From positions 41,149,644 to 41,213,643 of the forward strand of contig NC_060251.1 of the NCBI RefSeq assembly GCF_921293095.1: DNA of 64,000 nt, written 5' to 3'. The position numbers and the translations under genes are program-made. The notes under the pieces were generated by a model. That model had not been told where the DNA came from, did not search any database, and was given only the letters and a program-made list of their open reading frames with translations. Source of the DNA: Ischnura elegans (lineage: Eukaryota > Arthropoda > Insecta > Odonata > Coenagrionidae). Shown here one piece after another: positions 12,012 through 23,089 of the stretch. Positions within the stretch are counted from its first letter, which is position 1. Each line of letters opens with the position of its first letter.

Positions 12012-14574
12012 TTATGCAAATTATAAGAGTTGCGTGAATGAATGAACTAGAATAATATGGAATATTGTATACATTGATTCCCAAAAACCTTATTTGTTAG
12101 CCACATTATGAGGCATAATGTCCTAATGAAATAATCGTAGAGGGACAGGTGGAATTGAAGAGGGGTAAAGTAAACAAGGCTTTCTTTCCTCCAAATTTTG
12201 TTAATTAAAAGTATTCCCAATTATGGTCGGTATTTTTCAATAGTTCTATTTTCAACCCTTGTCTCTTACAGTGGAGAGATTTCCAGTTTAATTTCAGACG
12301 TTTAGTTAGAAGTAAATATTTTCCATTAATCTTTAACTTTGGCCACACTCCAATTTTCCTGCTTCCCGTCGCTGTATAGGGTGGTTTCCTATTCGCGATT
12401 CCAGCCAAGGGAGACACCACCTGGCGGAGAACGCTCGAAACAGAGGAACGATGGTCATGACGCGGTAGTGCAATGAGGAATAGTGTGTATGAGACCTTTA
12501 CACTGTTTTATAGACTAGTTACGGTGTGATACCTACCTTTTGGTTTCAAAACAATTATTACCATTACTTGAGGTTAAATATTATTTCATTCTACGGCCCT
12601 GTAATAACTGCAGCACAAATGGAATCGTTTCAAAGCAAGGCGACGGCTGTTCATTCCCGCACGTAGGTAGGAGCAGTAAGCTCTTGCTTAGGACGATTTT
12701 AATGGAGATACGTTGGTTTTATATGTCATAGCTATTAATATAGTGTTATTTCAATTGAAAATCGTTCATTTGTGAGGTTACGCAGAAAAATTAGAAAAAT
12801 AGCTTACATCCAATGCATCAAAGTATCCGATATCCGTGATCGCTGTTTTCGAGATTTTCAATATAACATAATCAATATTTACATTGCCATTATTATAAGC
12901 GGGATGGTATTTGCCCGTGTTAGTCTGATAAATGTGTTTTTTTCTTCTGTGCGCGATGTACTATTGAACAATTTACCTGAAGTTGCTGAGTATAGTAACT
13001 CAAGATTGACGTTAAGTATCAATTGCAAGGAGGATGAAGCTACTGTACCGTTGAAAGAACGGTTTTTAACAGCGTCTCACGATGTAAATTAGTAATATAT
13101 GCATTATGGTAAACATTATTATCCTATTTTGATTGATTCCAGGGGTCAATTCAGTAGTCAGTTCGAAGTCATACACAGAACATACTGCTTTCAGACAAGA
13201 AATGGACGACTTTCACCAATTCAAGGCAATTTCAAGTTTCATTTCGACTTTGAAATGTAATAGTGGGAAAAGAAACTTAGTCCCCAAATTCCTTTCCCCG
13301 TAGACAGTTACAGTAACTCATTCAATGGATTATTATTTAACTGTGACACCAAATTTAAATTCAAAATCCAGCCAATTTCATGTGATGCTCTGTGAAATAA
13401 CCATAACCTGGTGTTAATAAGATTGCAAAGATAATATTGCAATTCCTTTCTGAGGCAACCGAACGATTAAAACTCGATTCACACAAGTACAACATATCAT
13501 ACTATGACATAATTCATGTAAAAATATCAGGTCATTCAGTTTCCTTCTAACCATCAGCGGTTGGATATCCAAAATATGCATTGTTTATCTGTATGGGGTA
13601 TGTTTAGTATTGAATCCACCATAGTAGTTTAAAATTTGCTTTGTACCCTTTCAGTTGTAACCATTTACACTTGATAACAAGGATGCCATATAACTATGTT
13701 AAATTCGAGAGTAGAGCATACCAGTTCTGAATGCAATACTTTGAACAAATGAATGTGTTTTTGTAACTCAAAGCAGACGATTTATAAAACCAAACATACA
13801 TACGAGCCTTTTGCAAATTACACCAACTTGTATATTTTCATCTGAGGATTTATTAATAAAATTATTAAATATAGCTAAATTAGTAGTAGTAGACATTATT
13901 TATCTGAAACCTTGCTGTTCAGTTACTAGTATTTGCATACTTCAACATGGGGATAAAGAATGAAGAACTATCGTCTCATTTAGTCGTCCTTAAATTTCTA
14001 AATCATACCAAACAATTTCATTTCCCAATGGTAAATCACATCACATAACTATTTAGTTCATTTCTTATCCGGAAATATGATAATAATAAAGGTGAACACA
14101 GCAATCCACATCAGTGAAGCAGACGGCTGTGGCACCCAAATACAGCACGAAAATAGCTTGAGATGGATTATGATTCCATGTATTGAAGCGGCAGACTGTG
14201 TATAAAATACTATAAAGTTCTTTTGTGGTGTATTCCATAGAAATGACTAGAAAGTAACGCAATACGAGTCCGATGAACGGAAGTCGAGAATCAAACCTGA
14301 GTCGGAATGCTTAGGTACATTATAAACACCTTTAGTTACGTCGACAAGCAGTTTTCTTTAGTTCTAGATCTTCATACGGACGAAAAAAGCCGAGAAATAC
14401 ACCGTATGAAGGTTTTAAAATAATAAATCTATCTTATTAGCTCTTTATATTATGGTTTATGTTCTCTCCGTACCCCAATGCTTTACGATTGTTTTGATTT
14501 TACCATCACTCTGGCGGCCATATTGGAAATTGACGTCACTGACAGCAGCGCCGCCATCGGTCATTTGAGTCTCG
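12012..14574. other. no supportable gene
   Basis: A short frame of 106 codons at 12772-13092 has no recognised domain, no introns and no good start context, and is not called. A lone MITE family A terminus, TAGGGTGGTTTCCTATT, occurs at about 12378. A small inverted repeat (CTTCATACGG / CCGTATGAAG) lies near 14372 and 14404. Confidence 0.45.
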
Positions 14575-15227
14575 AATTATTTTTTTATTGCTTTAATCGA
14601 AAGATTATTACTCCTGGAGTACGTATTTCACGCTTTTAGATTTTTAAATGACAACATCTATTTTTCGCGATTAAATGAAAAGTGAACATTTTCAAGCGCG
14701 CGAAAACGCGACGCTTAAGTATGAATGCCGGGAAATATCTCCGTACGTCGTATTTCTGGTTCCCCCTCCCGCCCGGTGAGGTGACCTTGAGGCGAGACTT
14801 AGCGCTGATACGTCGCAGGATGCTAGCGGATAGCTGAGTACCTTGCTGGATGGTAGCACTTGGCTTAAAAAAGGTTTATTAATACCTTATCAAACGAAGA
14901 AAACTTTCCGAACTTAGCCAGTTTTAATAGATGATTATTAAGACATGTTTCCCTGAGCTCTGTGCCTCATGCATGCATTGGTAACCTCAGACGATGTATA
15001 ACTCCTATCCTCTCGTGTAGAAACTAGGTCCCTGTGACGTCATGCGGAGTGGAATCGCATGGGCGCCAATCTGGCCTTTTTCAAATGAGGATAAAATTTG
15101 ACCCTTGCCATTCGTCTAAACCGGTATTTCAAAAACCAAATAGTTTGTGTATTATGAATACACTAATGGTGGGTAACGAATCGCAATCAATGCCTTTCGT
15201 TTTCTTTGATGAAGGAAACTACCCTAT
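14575..15227 (+). mobile_element. MITE family A, full-body copy lacking its 5' end
   Basis: Colinear with the copy at 17590-18259 across ~650 bp. The 3' terminus GAAGGAAACTACCCTATT is intact. The expected 5' terminus AATAGGGTGGTTTCCT is missing, and homology begins at the AATTATTTTTTTATTGC that follows it. The short open frames inside it are present only because all copies share sequence. There is no transposase. Confidence 0.8.
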
Positions 15228-15789
15228 TATCAACTGTGGTAAAATAAAAGCTATTATCTTGAGGAAACGTTCAAAAACGCGAATGAGACATTCGATTCTA
15301 AATGCCTTTTTTTTATTAGTTTCAAATGTTTGAAGCATAGCTTTGTGCATAACTGTAGATTGCATATCTTGATCGGATTTCTGTCAGGCCTCACAGTATT
15401 TTCGATGTGTCTTACAAGATTATCGTCCTCAAAATTCATAAATATGTGAAAAATGAATAACTAAAAATTTTATTACATCTATGATAAAAATAACCAAATT
15501 TTTAAAGTTACAGCTGATTTTAGAACGGAGAAAGATGGGATAAAGTAAATCGTACATTCAAGGTTACCTTAACTAGATGAAAAACAATTTTCTTTCGAAA
15601 AACTTCGCTGCTAAAAAGGGTAAAAGAAAACCACACTACCGTATAATTATTTGCAGTGAGTATTGAAATAAATGCATCCCAAACTTCGGTTGAAAAAAAC
15701 ATTGAAATAGCTCAGAGTTTTAGAAGTAAGGAATAAATCTGTTTGTATGGAGGATAAAATAACAGGTGCAGATTACTATTGGTTTGCCA
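15228..15789. other. no feature seen
   Basis: AT-rich sequence between two transposons with no gene, ending at the GTTTGCCA target duplication (15782-15789) of the next element. Confidence 0.45.
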
Positions 15790-16617
15790 CAGCGGGGTAG
15801 CCAGGAATTTCGTTCGGGGGGGTTACAAAACCAGGGGGGAAATGTTTAAAAAACATAGTACTAAGTAGAGGAAGAAGAGGTGCAAAGAAGAGCTGCCAGG
15901 TATGTGAAAGGTCGTTACGATAGTCTTGTTAGTGTAACTGACCTCTTAGATAAACTCGGATGGGAATCTTTGACGGACCGTAGATTGAAAAATAGACTAA
16001 ACCATTTATATAAATTCAAGAGCAGTGTATTTTCTGACGAAGTTAACCATATCTTGCGGACGCCAACGTACTACGGAAGATCAGATCATATAAATAAAAT
16101 AAGAGAGATAGATTGCAGAACAGACAGATTCCGAATGTCATTTTTTCCACGATCAATAAGAGATTATAACGGCAGCAATAGAACTCGTAAATAGATTGCA
16201 TGACTTGTAGTGTAGCCTACTAACCTATGTAAAAATTAATGCATGTTTCTTAATTCAATTATTATTTCTAACAGCATATAGTAGTATAGTTTGTTAGTAT
16301 ATGGGACGTTTTTTGGACGGTGTGGTGTGCATGTGGGAGTCCAAATGCATGCTGCATGCTGGTGATTGATCACCCCCTGCCAAACACCCTAGAGGTGGCT
16401 CGCAGGGTATTATGTAGATGTAGATGTAGATGTAGAGGGTTTCAAGCTAATTTTAACACTTATCATAATCGAAAAACTTCATTTGTCAAAGTAATCTTTT
16501 GTAAATTCATGATTTTTCAACACTTTGTTTTCTTTTATATGAAGCAAAGTAATTGTGTTTTTATATTTGAGGGGATAGGTGTGGACCCCCCGGACCTCCC
16601 GCCTCGCTACACCACTG
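15790..16617 (+). mobile_element. hAT-type MITE split by a LINE insertion
   Basis: The left end is CAGCGGGGTAGCCAGGAATTT followed by a G-run. The right end is a C-run followed by CGCTACACCACTG. Flanks are an exact 8-bp duplication, GTTTGCCA, at 15782-15789 and 16618-16625, which is diagnostic of hAT-superfamily insertion. The MITE itself is only about 270 bp. The remaining ~560 bp (about 15876-16436) are a LINE 3' fragment that landed inside it later. Confidence 0.85.
15876..16436 (+). mobile_element. 5'-truncated LINE copy, 3' end with GTAGAT tail
   Basis: An open frame at 15880-16194 encodes the C-terminus of the LINE polyprotein. It starts at QRRAARYVKGRYDS, passes LGWESLTDRR and ends in FFPRSIRDYNGSNRTRK followed by TAG. 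The 3' UTR follows, with ATGCATGCTGCATGCTGGTG and CCCCTGCCAAACACCCTAG, ending in tandem GTAGAT units. It matches the 3' third of the element at 39887-41280. This is the least damaged truncated copy. It is nested in the hAT MITE of 15790-16617. Confidence 0.85.
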
Positions 16618-16721
16618 GTTTGCCAGTGAAGTTCTTGCAACAGTAAGTTGCTTCTCTTCGTTACTATTTCCTGGACTCAATGGAAAATGATTGTTTAAAT
16701 GATACTCGAGTTAAACCATTC

Positions 16722-17308
16722 ACACAGAAGGGCAGCCGGGTACGTGAAGAGCCGTTAAGATACTCTTGTGAGTGTTACAAATCTCTTAGAACAACTCAGA
16801 TCGGAATCACTGTCAGGCCGTAGGTAGATTGAAACTACACTGAACCCATTATGTACCTACATTCAAGAGCAGTTTATTTTCCGATAAAGTTAGCCATGTC
16901 TAACGAACGCCAATATATTAAGGTAGATCAGATAATAAAAATTAAATAAAATTGATAGACTGCAGAACAGATATATTTAGAGTGCCGTTTTTTCGCGATC
17001 GATAAGAGAATATAACAGCAGCTTTAAGACTTAGATATTCGTTAATTGACTGTTAGTACTAACTTATTTATTCCTTTATGCATTTCCTCCTAGTTCTAAC
17101 AGTTAGAATTTTTTGCATGTGCTAGCTTCATAGTCAGATTGCATTCATGTGTAGGATATGGATTAATCCCTTATGTGTCATATGTAGCGTAAATTTTGGG
17201 TGGTGCATTTTCCTGGAAGTAACCTTTAATCCTCTGGTGCATGTTGGTGATGGATTATCTCCTACCAAACACCTCAGTAGGTGGCTTGCAGGCCAATATG
17301 TAAACGTA
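16722..17308 (+). mobile_element. old LINE 3' copy, heavily mutated
   Basis: Same colinear order as the neighbouring LINE copy (AGAAGGGCAGCCGGGTACGTG, later GTTGGTGATGG and CCAAACACCTCAGTAGGTGG) but with many substitutions and indels that close the frame. It ends near AATATGTAAACGTAAAC, a decayed GTAGAT tail. Confidence 0.75.
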
Positions 17309-17589
17309 AACAATTAAGACCACACCGCCTCGAGTTAAACTAGTTAAGCCCGCTGCCAAATATGGGGACGTGTGACAAAATATACTCGTAAAATTTATGA
17401 GAAACATGAAAGAAAAATGGGCTGTTGTTTGCCTCATCGTATTACCGCCTCATAATCAATAATATTCGAAAGGCAGTGGGTATGAGATCAGCTGCTATTC
17501 CTGGAGGAATTATCGCCGGCAGAATACGAAAATAAGCGCTTTTGATCACATGAGGTTTTCGCGGTCCCTTGTAGCGCGTCGTTAGCGCG

Positions 17590-18259
17590 CAATAGGGTGG
17601 TTTCCTATTATTTTTTTATTGCTTGAATCGAAAGATTATTACTCCTGGAGTACATATTTCACGCTTTCAGATTTTTAAATGACGATATCTATTTTTCGCG
17701 ATTAAATGAAAAGTGAAAAATTTCAAGCGCGCGAAAACGCGACGCGTAAGTATGAATGCCGGGAAATCTCTCCGTGTGGCGTATTTCTGGTTCCCGCTGC
17801 CGCCCCGTGAGGTAACCTTGAGGCGAGTTGAGCGCTGATACGACGCAGGCTGCTAGCGGGTAGCTGAGTACCCTGCTGGCTGGTAGCGCTTGGCTTAAAT
17901 AAGAATTATTAATACCTTATCAAATGAAGAAAACTTTCCGACCTTAGCCAGTTTTAATAAGTGATTGTTAAGACATGTTTCCCTGAGCTCTGCGCCTCAT
18001 GCATGCATTGGTAATCTCAGACGATGTATAACTCCTATCCTCTCGTATAGAAACTAGGTCCCTGTGACGTCACGTGGAGTGGCATCGCATAGGCGCCAAT
18101 CTGGCCCTTTTCAAATGAGGATAAAAATGGACCATAGCCATTCGTCTAAACCGGTATTTATAAAACGAAATAATTTGTATATTATGAATACAGTAATGGT
18201 GGGTAACGAATCGCAATCAATGCCTTTCGTTTTCTTTGATGAAGGAAACTACCCTATTG
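17590..18259 (+). mobile_element. MITE family A, complete copy (670 bp)
   Basis: Complete at both ends: CAATAGGGTGGTTTCCT at the left and AGGAAACTACCCTATTG at the right. It provides the reference for this family in the window. Inside are CTCCTGGAGTACATATTTCACG, a GC-rich centre (GCGAAAACGCGACGCG), and TGAAGGAAACTAC at the end. There is no transposase frame. Beyond the terminal CAA/TTG no clear target duplication is seen, so the superfamily is unassigned. Confidence 0.85.
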
Positions 18260-18367
18260 GTGGAGTAACACTCATTTTTAGTAGGGTCAGTGAATAATCC
18301 AGTGTACTCTTTATTCCATGCGTGTTGAAACTGAGGAAACGGTCATTCACTCACTGCGCATTAAATA

Positions 18368-18423
18368 GGTTGACAAACGTCGCCACTGAATGTCGCTGGC
18401 GACAGTGGCGACGTTTGTCAACC
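18368..18423. repeat. perfect 21-bp inverted repeat (hairpin)
   Basis: GGTTGACAAACGTCGCCACTG at 18368-18388 is exactly complementary to 18403-18423, with a 14-base loop. It may be the remains of a very small MITE or a chance survivor of an inverted duplication. It does not match other inverted repeats in the window. Confidence 0.8.
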
Positions 18424-18734
18424 ATTGAATTTCACTAGGATATAAGTTAAAATTAGGGGGTTTTCACCGAAATTTATATTCTTTGTGACATATTCTATCG
18501 GATGCATAACTTTCCAATGGTATTCATTACGATTGCATATACTCTATTGAAAATATTAAGAATGAATAGATCGTTTTTCACTCATTGCCGTGCTGCGGGC
18601 ATTTTTGGCAAACGATTAAAATGCGCCAGAAGTGGCTATGTGATTCTTGATTTTACGGGCCGAACTGGGGTCTCCTTCATGCAATACCCAGGGATCCTTG
18701 CACTACCCAGGGGTTCATACATTACCCAATATTT

Positions 18735-18812
18735 GTCGAGAGGTCTCGAAATTATGGCCCGGGGGCCACATCCGGCCTGACACATAATTTCATCCGGCCC
18801 GTCAAACAAATC
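18735..18812 (+). mobile_element. hAT-like terminus fragment
   Basis: GGTCTCGAAATTATGGCCC followed by GGGGGCCACATCCGGCC and a second CATCCGGCCCGTC resembles the widespread hAT terminus of the form CAGNGGTCCCCAAACTACGGCCC. No opposite terminus was found nearby, so this would be a truncated element. Confidence 0.4.
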
Positions 18813-19115
18813 CCTTAATTGTGTGTGAAAATACTTGTGTGAACAAACATTCTCCGAAATGAAGTGTGAGTAATCTTACTATCGAGAAAGCTTGTATGAT
18901 AATCATTTGAAATCAATTCTCTTCCATTATTATTAAATCAATTGGCTCATCTAATTTGGAACCTGATTTTAATGAAATTTTGAAGTCAAAAGGGCATTAT
19001 CATTCGTCACACTAATTTGGTTGCATTAAACCCGAGGCAGGAAATTATTTAGTTTACCCTGATTTTTTCCAACAAGATATTTTTCAATTTTTCCATTTTT
19101 ATACTGTATAATACC

Positions 19116-19930
19116 TTGCGACCCAGCTCTAGGATGTTTGGCAAGGGGTGATCAATCACCAGCATGGAGCATGCAATTGGACTCCCACATCCACACCACA
19201 CGGTCCAAAAAACGTTGCGCGTAATAAAAAATTATGCTACGAGTACCACAATCATGCAAAGACCAACTACTCATTTAGGTAAACAGCCAATTTACCTAGC
19301 AAACACAAAAATGCTATTAGAAACAATAAGGAAATTCAGAAATATTCATTAAGGCATGCACAAGTTAGTTGGCTACATTTTAAGTCATTTAATCTATTTG
19401 TGATTTCGAACGCTGCCATTATAGTCTCTTATAGATCGTCGAAAAAACCACATTCTGAATCTGAATATATATGTTCTACATTCTCTTTTATTTGATTTAT
19501 ATGATCTAATCAACCGAAGTATGTTTGCGTTCGTAAGGTATGGCTAACGTCATCGGAAAATACAATGCTCTTGAATTTATCTAATAGGTATAGTCTATAT
19601 CGTAACAGGCTCAACTTTGTGGAGGTTAATTCTAATAAATAAAAGCGAACAAACTATGTATAAATCCACCAATTTATTTTTGTGATACTACTAGTTTCGA
19701 CGCACGCACACAAAACCACAAAAATAAATTGGTGGATTTATACATAGTTTGTTCGCTTTTATTTATTAGATATAGTCTATTTTTCAGTCTACCGTCTGAT
19801 ACAGATTCTCATCCGAGTTTTTCTTACAGGTCAGTAACACCAACAAGACTATATCGTAACGATTTTTCTCGTGCCTGGCGGCTCTTCTCTGCACGCATTC
19901 TATCCCGGTTTTTAAGCCTATTTCACGAAA
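19116..19930 (-). mobile_element. LINE 3' copy interrupted by an inverted-repeat element
   Basis: The 3' end (minus strand) lies at 19116 and the coding part continues to about 19605, resumes at about 19770 and runs to ~19930 (CATCCGAGTTTTTC, CCTGGCGGCTCTTC). The two halves are colinear in the intact family, so the ~160 bp between them is an insertion. Reading frames are broken. Confidence 0.75.
19630..19769. mobile_element. inverted-repeat insertion, Penelope-terminus-like
   Basis: Two ~54 bp arms (about 19630-19683 and 19716-19769) are exact inverse copies containing AAAGCGAACAAACTATG and AATCCACCAATTTATTTTTG. They surround a ~32 bp centre. On the minus strand the centre reads GTGCGTGCGTCGAAACTAGTAG. 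The string GAAAC-TA-GT parallels the GAAAC-CG-GTC core at 26158-26167, and in both cases the six bases starting AC are self-complementary (ACTAGT, ACCGGT). The other hammerhead element (CTGANGA) is not recognisable here. It interrupts the LINE copy of 19116-19930. Confidence 0.6.
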
Positions 19931-20039
19931 TTTCAAATCAATCTTCAGTAAATGATGATATGCAAACCCGTCCCTGATGGCAGCTGGAGAAAATATTTTT
20001 TTTATTTTTTAGCGAAGAAGAACACAAGTGATGAAGGAA

Positions 20040-20300
20040 CGCGTATTAACGGCACTATCGGAGCGTCTTGCTCGTTCGTATTCGTAATCCGAAGGCCGAT
20101 GTGAGCGGGGGGGGGGGGGGGAACGTGGGGGGGGCGGGTGCGAATGAAAGTTGTGGTCATTCCCCGAAACGTTGCGGCTCCCGGGAACTCGATCGATCAA
20201 ATCTCCGAGGAAGACGCGGTGGCATTTGGCGAACGGGACGGGACGCACGTAGCGGCCCAATGACGAAGCATCTACCGCGGGCAGCGCGATTGAAGCGTGT
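20040..20300. other. CpG- and G-rich island, function unknown
   Basis: This patch is far richer in G, C and CpG than its surroundings. It has a run of about 15 Gs near 20107-20122 and several CG-dense strings (CGAACGGGACGGGACGC). Two frames stay open across it on opposite strands, but neither has a domain, a good start context or splice sites. It lies between LINE fragments. It could be a promoter-proximal exon of a gene I cannot see, or GC-rich repeat DNA. Confidence 0.3.
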
Positions 20301-20307
20301 ACTCAAT

Positions 20308-20660
20308 ATATTCTACATCTACATAGTACCCTGCGAGCCACCTCTAGGGTGTTTGGCAGACGGTTATCAATCACCAGCATGCAGCATGCAATTGGATTCC
20401 CACATGCACACCACACGGTCCAAAAAACGTTACGCATACTTAAAAATTATATAACCGCATGCTGTTAGAAATAATAAAATTCGGGAACATGGATTAAAGT
20501 AAACGTAAGTTAGATTCCCATCCGAATTTATCTAACAGGTCACTTACTCTAACAAGGCTATCGTAAAGATTTTTCACGTACCTGGCAGCTCTTCTTTGCA
20601 CGCGTTCTTACTCTGTTTTTAAGCCTATTTAATGAGGGTCCCAAACACTGGCAGCGTATT
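20308..20660 (-). mobile_element. LINE 3' copy with internal deletion
   Basis: Starts at the 3' tail (CTACATCTACATAGTACC), runs through the 3' UTR to about 20510, then jumps directly to the coding segment around TTCCCATCCGAATTTATC, skipping ~300 bases of the family. It continues to sequence corresponding to LEYAASVW-type coding (CACTGGCAGCGTATTC). Confidence 0.7.
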
Positions 20661-20754
20661 CTAAATGGGGGTCTACTCTACTAGAGTGGGTCTACTCTAG
20701 TAGAGGTAGGCACTGCCAGGCTTCCGGGTTGTCCTACGCGTCGATTTTATCTCA

Positions 20755-21312
20755 AGGCTCAATAACAGAGTTAGAACGCGTGCAAAGAGTAGCTGTTAGG
20801 TAAGTGAAAAGTCGTGACGATAGTCTTGTTAGTGTTACTGACCTCTAAGAAAAACTCGGATGAGAATCTGTATCAGACAGTAGACTGAAAAATATACTAT
20901 ACCTATTAGATGAATTCAAGAGCAGTGTTTTTCCGATGAAGTTACCCATATCTTACGAACCCCAACATACTACGGTAGATTAGGTAATTTAAATAAAATA
21001 AGAGAAAGAGAAACTGTAGAATAGACGGATTCAGAATGTCTTTTTTCCAAGATCAACAATAAATTATAACGGCAGCGTTAGAACTTGTAAATAGATTAGA
21101 TGACTTGTAGTGTAGCTTACTAACTCATGCATAAATCAATGAATGTTTCTGAATGCTATTATTATTTCGAACAGCAGGTGGTAGTATAATTTGTTAGTAT
21201 GCGTTTTTTGATCGTGTGGTGTGCATGTGGGAGTCCAAATGCATGCTGGTGATTGATAACCCCCTGCCAAACACCCTAGAGGTGGCTCGCAGGGTTTTAT
21301 GTAGATGTATAT
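20755..21312 (+). mobile_element. LINE 3' copy, head-to-head with its neighbour
   Basis: Plus-strand copy starting near AGAACGCGTGCAAAGAGTAG and ending GGTTTTATGTAGATGTATATC. Frame-breaking changes are frequent (for example a stop in the CTCTAAGAAAAACTC segment). With the minus-strand copy at 20308-20660 it forms a head-to-head pair around a short palindrome (CTACTCTACTAGAG / CTCTAGTAGAGG, 20671-20706). Confidence 0.75.
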
Positions 21313-21383
21313 CTTCGTAACGACAGTTTCGCCGGCGTTTCAGCGGGTTGAAATGTCGGATGCAAGTTTTTGCCCGTCTTATG

Positions 21384-21762
21384 CAGGGTGGAAAAAAATT
21401 GTGTCACGCAATTTTAACCCCGGATAGCTACTGCAAGTAGGAACCAAAATTACTTATGCTTACTAGTAGGTCGAACAGGCATAATTTTTAAACCACAGAA
21501 ACTTTGAGATGAACGCTCCGATTGGCCGCGACTTTGCCCTGTTGCCGGATGCTCTGTACAACTCACGACATCTACATCTACGAAATACCTTGCGGGCCAC
21601 CTCTAGGGTGTTTGGCAGGGGGTGATCAATCACCAGCATGCAATTGGTTTCCCACATGCATACCACACGGGCATAAAAATGTTACGACTTCGAATGCTTG
21701 GCCTGAATTTGCCTTTGTCAAGAGCATCCGGCAACAAGCTCGCAGCCAAACGGCGTTTCAAT
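21384..21762 (+). mobile_element. damaged copy of the 2.9 kb foldback element
   Basis: Starts CAGGGTGGAAAAAAATTGTG and shares GGATAGCTACTG, AGGAACCAAAATTACT and TTTGCCCTGTTGCCGGATGC with the element at 2939-4323. The inverted partner GAGCATCCGGCAACAAGCTCG lies at about 21721. Between the arms sits a LINE 3' fragment (21568-21685). The right terminus was not found. Confidence 0.55.
21568..21685 (-). repeat. LINE 3' tail fragment
   Basis: CATCTACATCTACGAAATACC, then GGGCCACCTCTAGGGTGTTT and CCCACATGCATACCACACG: the LINE 3' UTR only. It is inserted between the arms of the damaged foldback copy. Confidence 0.8.
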
Positions 21763-21959
21763 TGAATTTTGCGCAATTCCCCTTTAAATTACATGGGAGT
21801 CGGCCAGGTCTGGAGGGCCCGGACGAGCTCATTATACCCACGGGTGATAAAACACCCACCTTTGAGTCTGCCATTCGCGAGGGAAGCCTGTTTTTTTATC
21901 TGTGAATTTTGCGACGCGAATTACGAAGCGCTAATATTAAATGAAAAAATATGCGTTTT

Positions 21960-22052
21960 TTATGCCCGTGTGGTGTGAGTGTTGGGATCTTGTTGTACGC
22001 TGGTGATTTGTCAACCCCTGCCAAACACCCAAGAGGGGCCAACAGTGAATTA
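21960..22052 (+). repeat. LINE 3' tail fragment (old)
   Basis: GCCCGTGTGGTGTGAGTGTTGG, then GCTGGTGATTTGTC and CCTGCCAAACACCCAAGAGG: a diverged plus-strand LINE 3' UTR ending near GTGAATTATG. Confidence 0.6.
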
Positions 22053-23089
22053 TGTTCGAGAATCCAGACAAGCTATAAGTCAACTATTGGCCGAATTCGG
22101 AAATAGAGCTCCGAGGATATCAAGCAATTCCCTATGTAAACCACGTTAACTAATCATTGGTATTTCTGGGAATTTACTGATATTTCTAATTATATTTTTG
22201 GTATTGAGCTATCACAAGGTCGTAAGTAATTTATTTTATGCCTTAATATTCATGTAAAATGCCTTTTAGTTGCCATTCATTGCTACAATTCATCATTTAC
22301 TGGGATGGCGGTTTGTTTGTTTAATGCACTAGGGGTAACCGACGTATTGCACTTGTTCTTTCCTAGCTTGCTAAGAAAATGTTTTGTATCGGAGTCATGC
22401 ATTTATGGTCATTAGGAATCCTTTGATTTTCGCTATGAGATAGTAGAGGATATTTCAGATAAAATTTATTATTTCCTTAATCTTAACTGCTATTTATCGT
22501 TGCCCCTAGGAATCGAAATACTTCCTCAAAGACAAGAAAAACCTTCCTCGAAATTTTCTTCTTTAATTTTCGCGATACATTCTATTACACCTATTTTATC
22601 ATCACAACAACATCCTCGATGTTTCGGCCATGTTGGCAAACACGTCACTGCCTTCAGCGCCGCCATCGGTGATTTGGGTCTCGAATAGAAGCAAGAGTAG
22701 AATTCTGTCACAGTGTTTGAAAACCAATATTTCTCATAGACAGTTCTGAACGCCAAAAATCGCTCCTATTATATTTCCTCTGAGGTTGCTGCTACCACCT
22801 TTTGCGAGACCTGTGGCTATCTCGCTGACTGAGTGTGAGTGGTTCCCTGGGATTTCGTGACTGCAGCAGTAAATCGACCGCGGGCTCCCACCCTCCCCTC
22901 CGCCGCGTGTAATTGCTGGATCGCGTCATCCACCCTTTGGATTTCCCCACGAAGACGGCCTCGGCCACTGTCCTTGGCCCCAAGAAGGACGATCCCACAG
23001 CGAGGATTCCCATCATCCTTTCCCCCACCCTCTGTCTCAACACCTTCTCCCCCGGTACAAGCAGACCTGGCTTTAACATTCGTTGGCGG
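22053..23089. other. no confirmed gene; GC-rich patch near 22.8-23.1 kb
   Basis: The first ~750 bases are AT-rich and featureless. From about 22800 the sequence becomes GC- and CpG-rich and frames stay open on both strands for 80-116 codons. Frame openness on both strands with low-complexity proline/serine/arginine translations is expected from GC-rich DNA. No conserved domain is recognisable. An exon cannot be excluded. A repeat at 22622-22688 resembles 14512-14575. Confidence 0.35.

Noticed and set aside
12772-13092. 106-codon open frame, plus strand
   Set aside because: No recognisable domain, no introns or splice-site context, composition like the surrounding AT-rich DNA; expected by chance in 64 kb.
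15034-18297. Similar 77- and 99-codon frames at 15034 and 18064
   Set aside because: Both lie in copies of MITE family A; similarity is due to the transposon and the frames are not preserved beyond it.
14512-22688. Similar ~65-bp segments at 14512-14575 and 22622-22688 (CAGCGCCGCCATCGGT)
   Set aside because: Too short to delimit an element; noted only as a possible repeat fragment.
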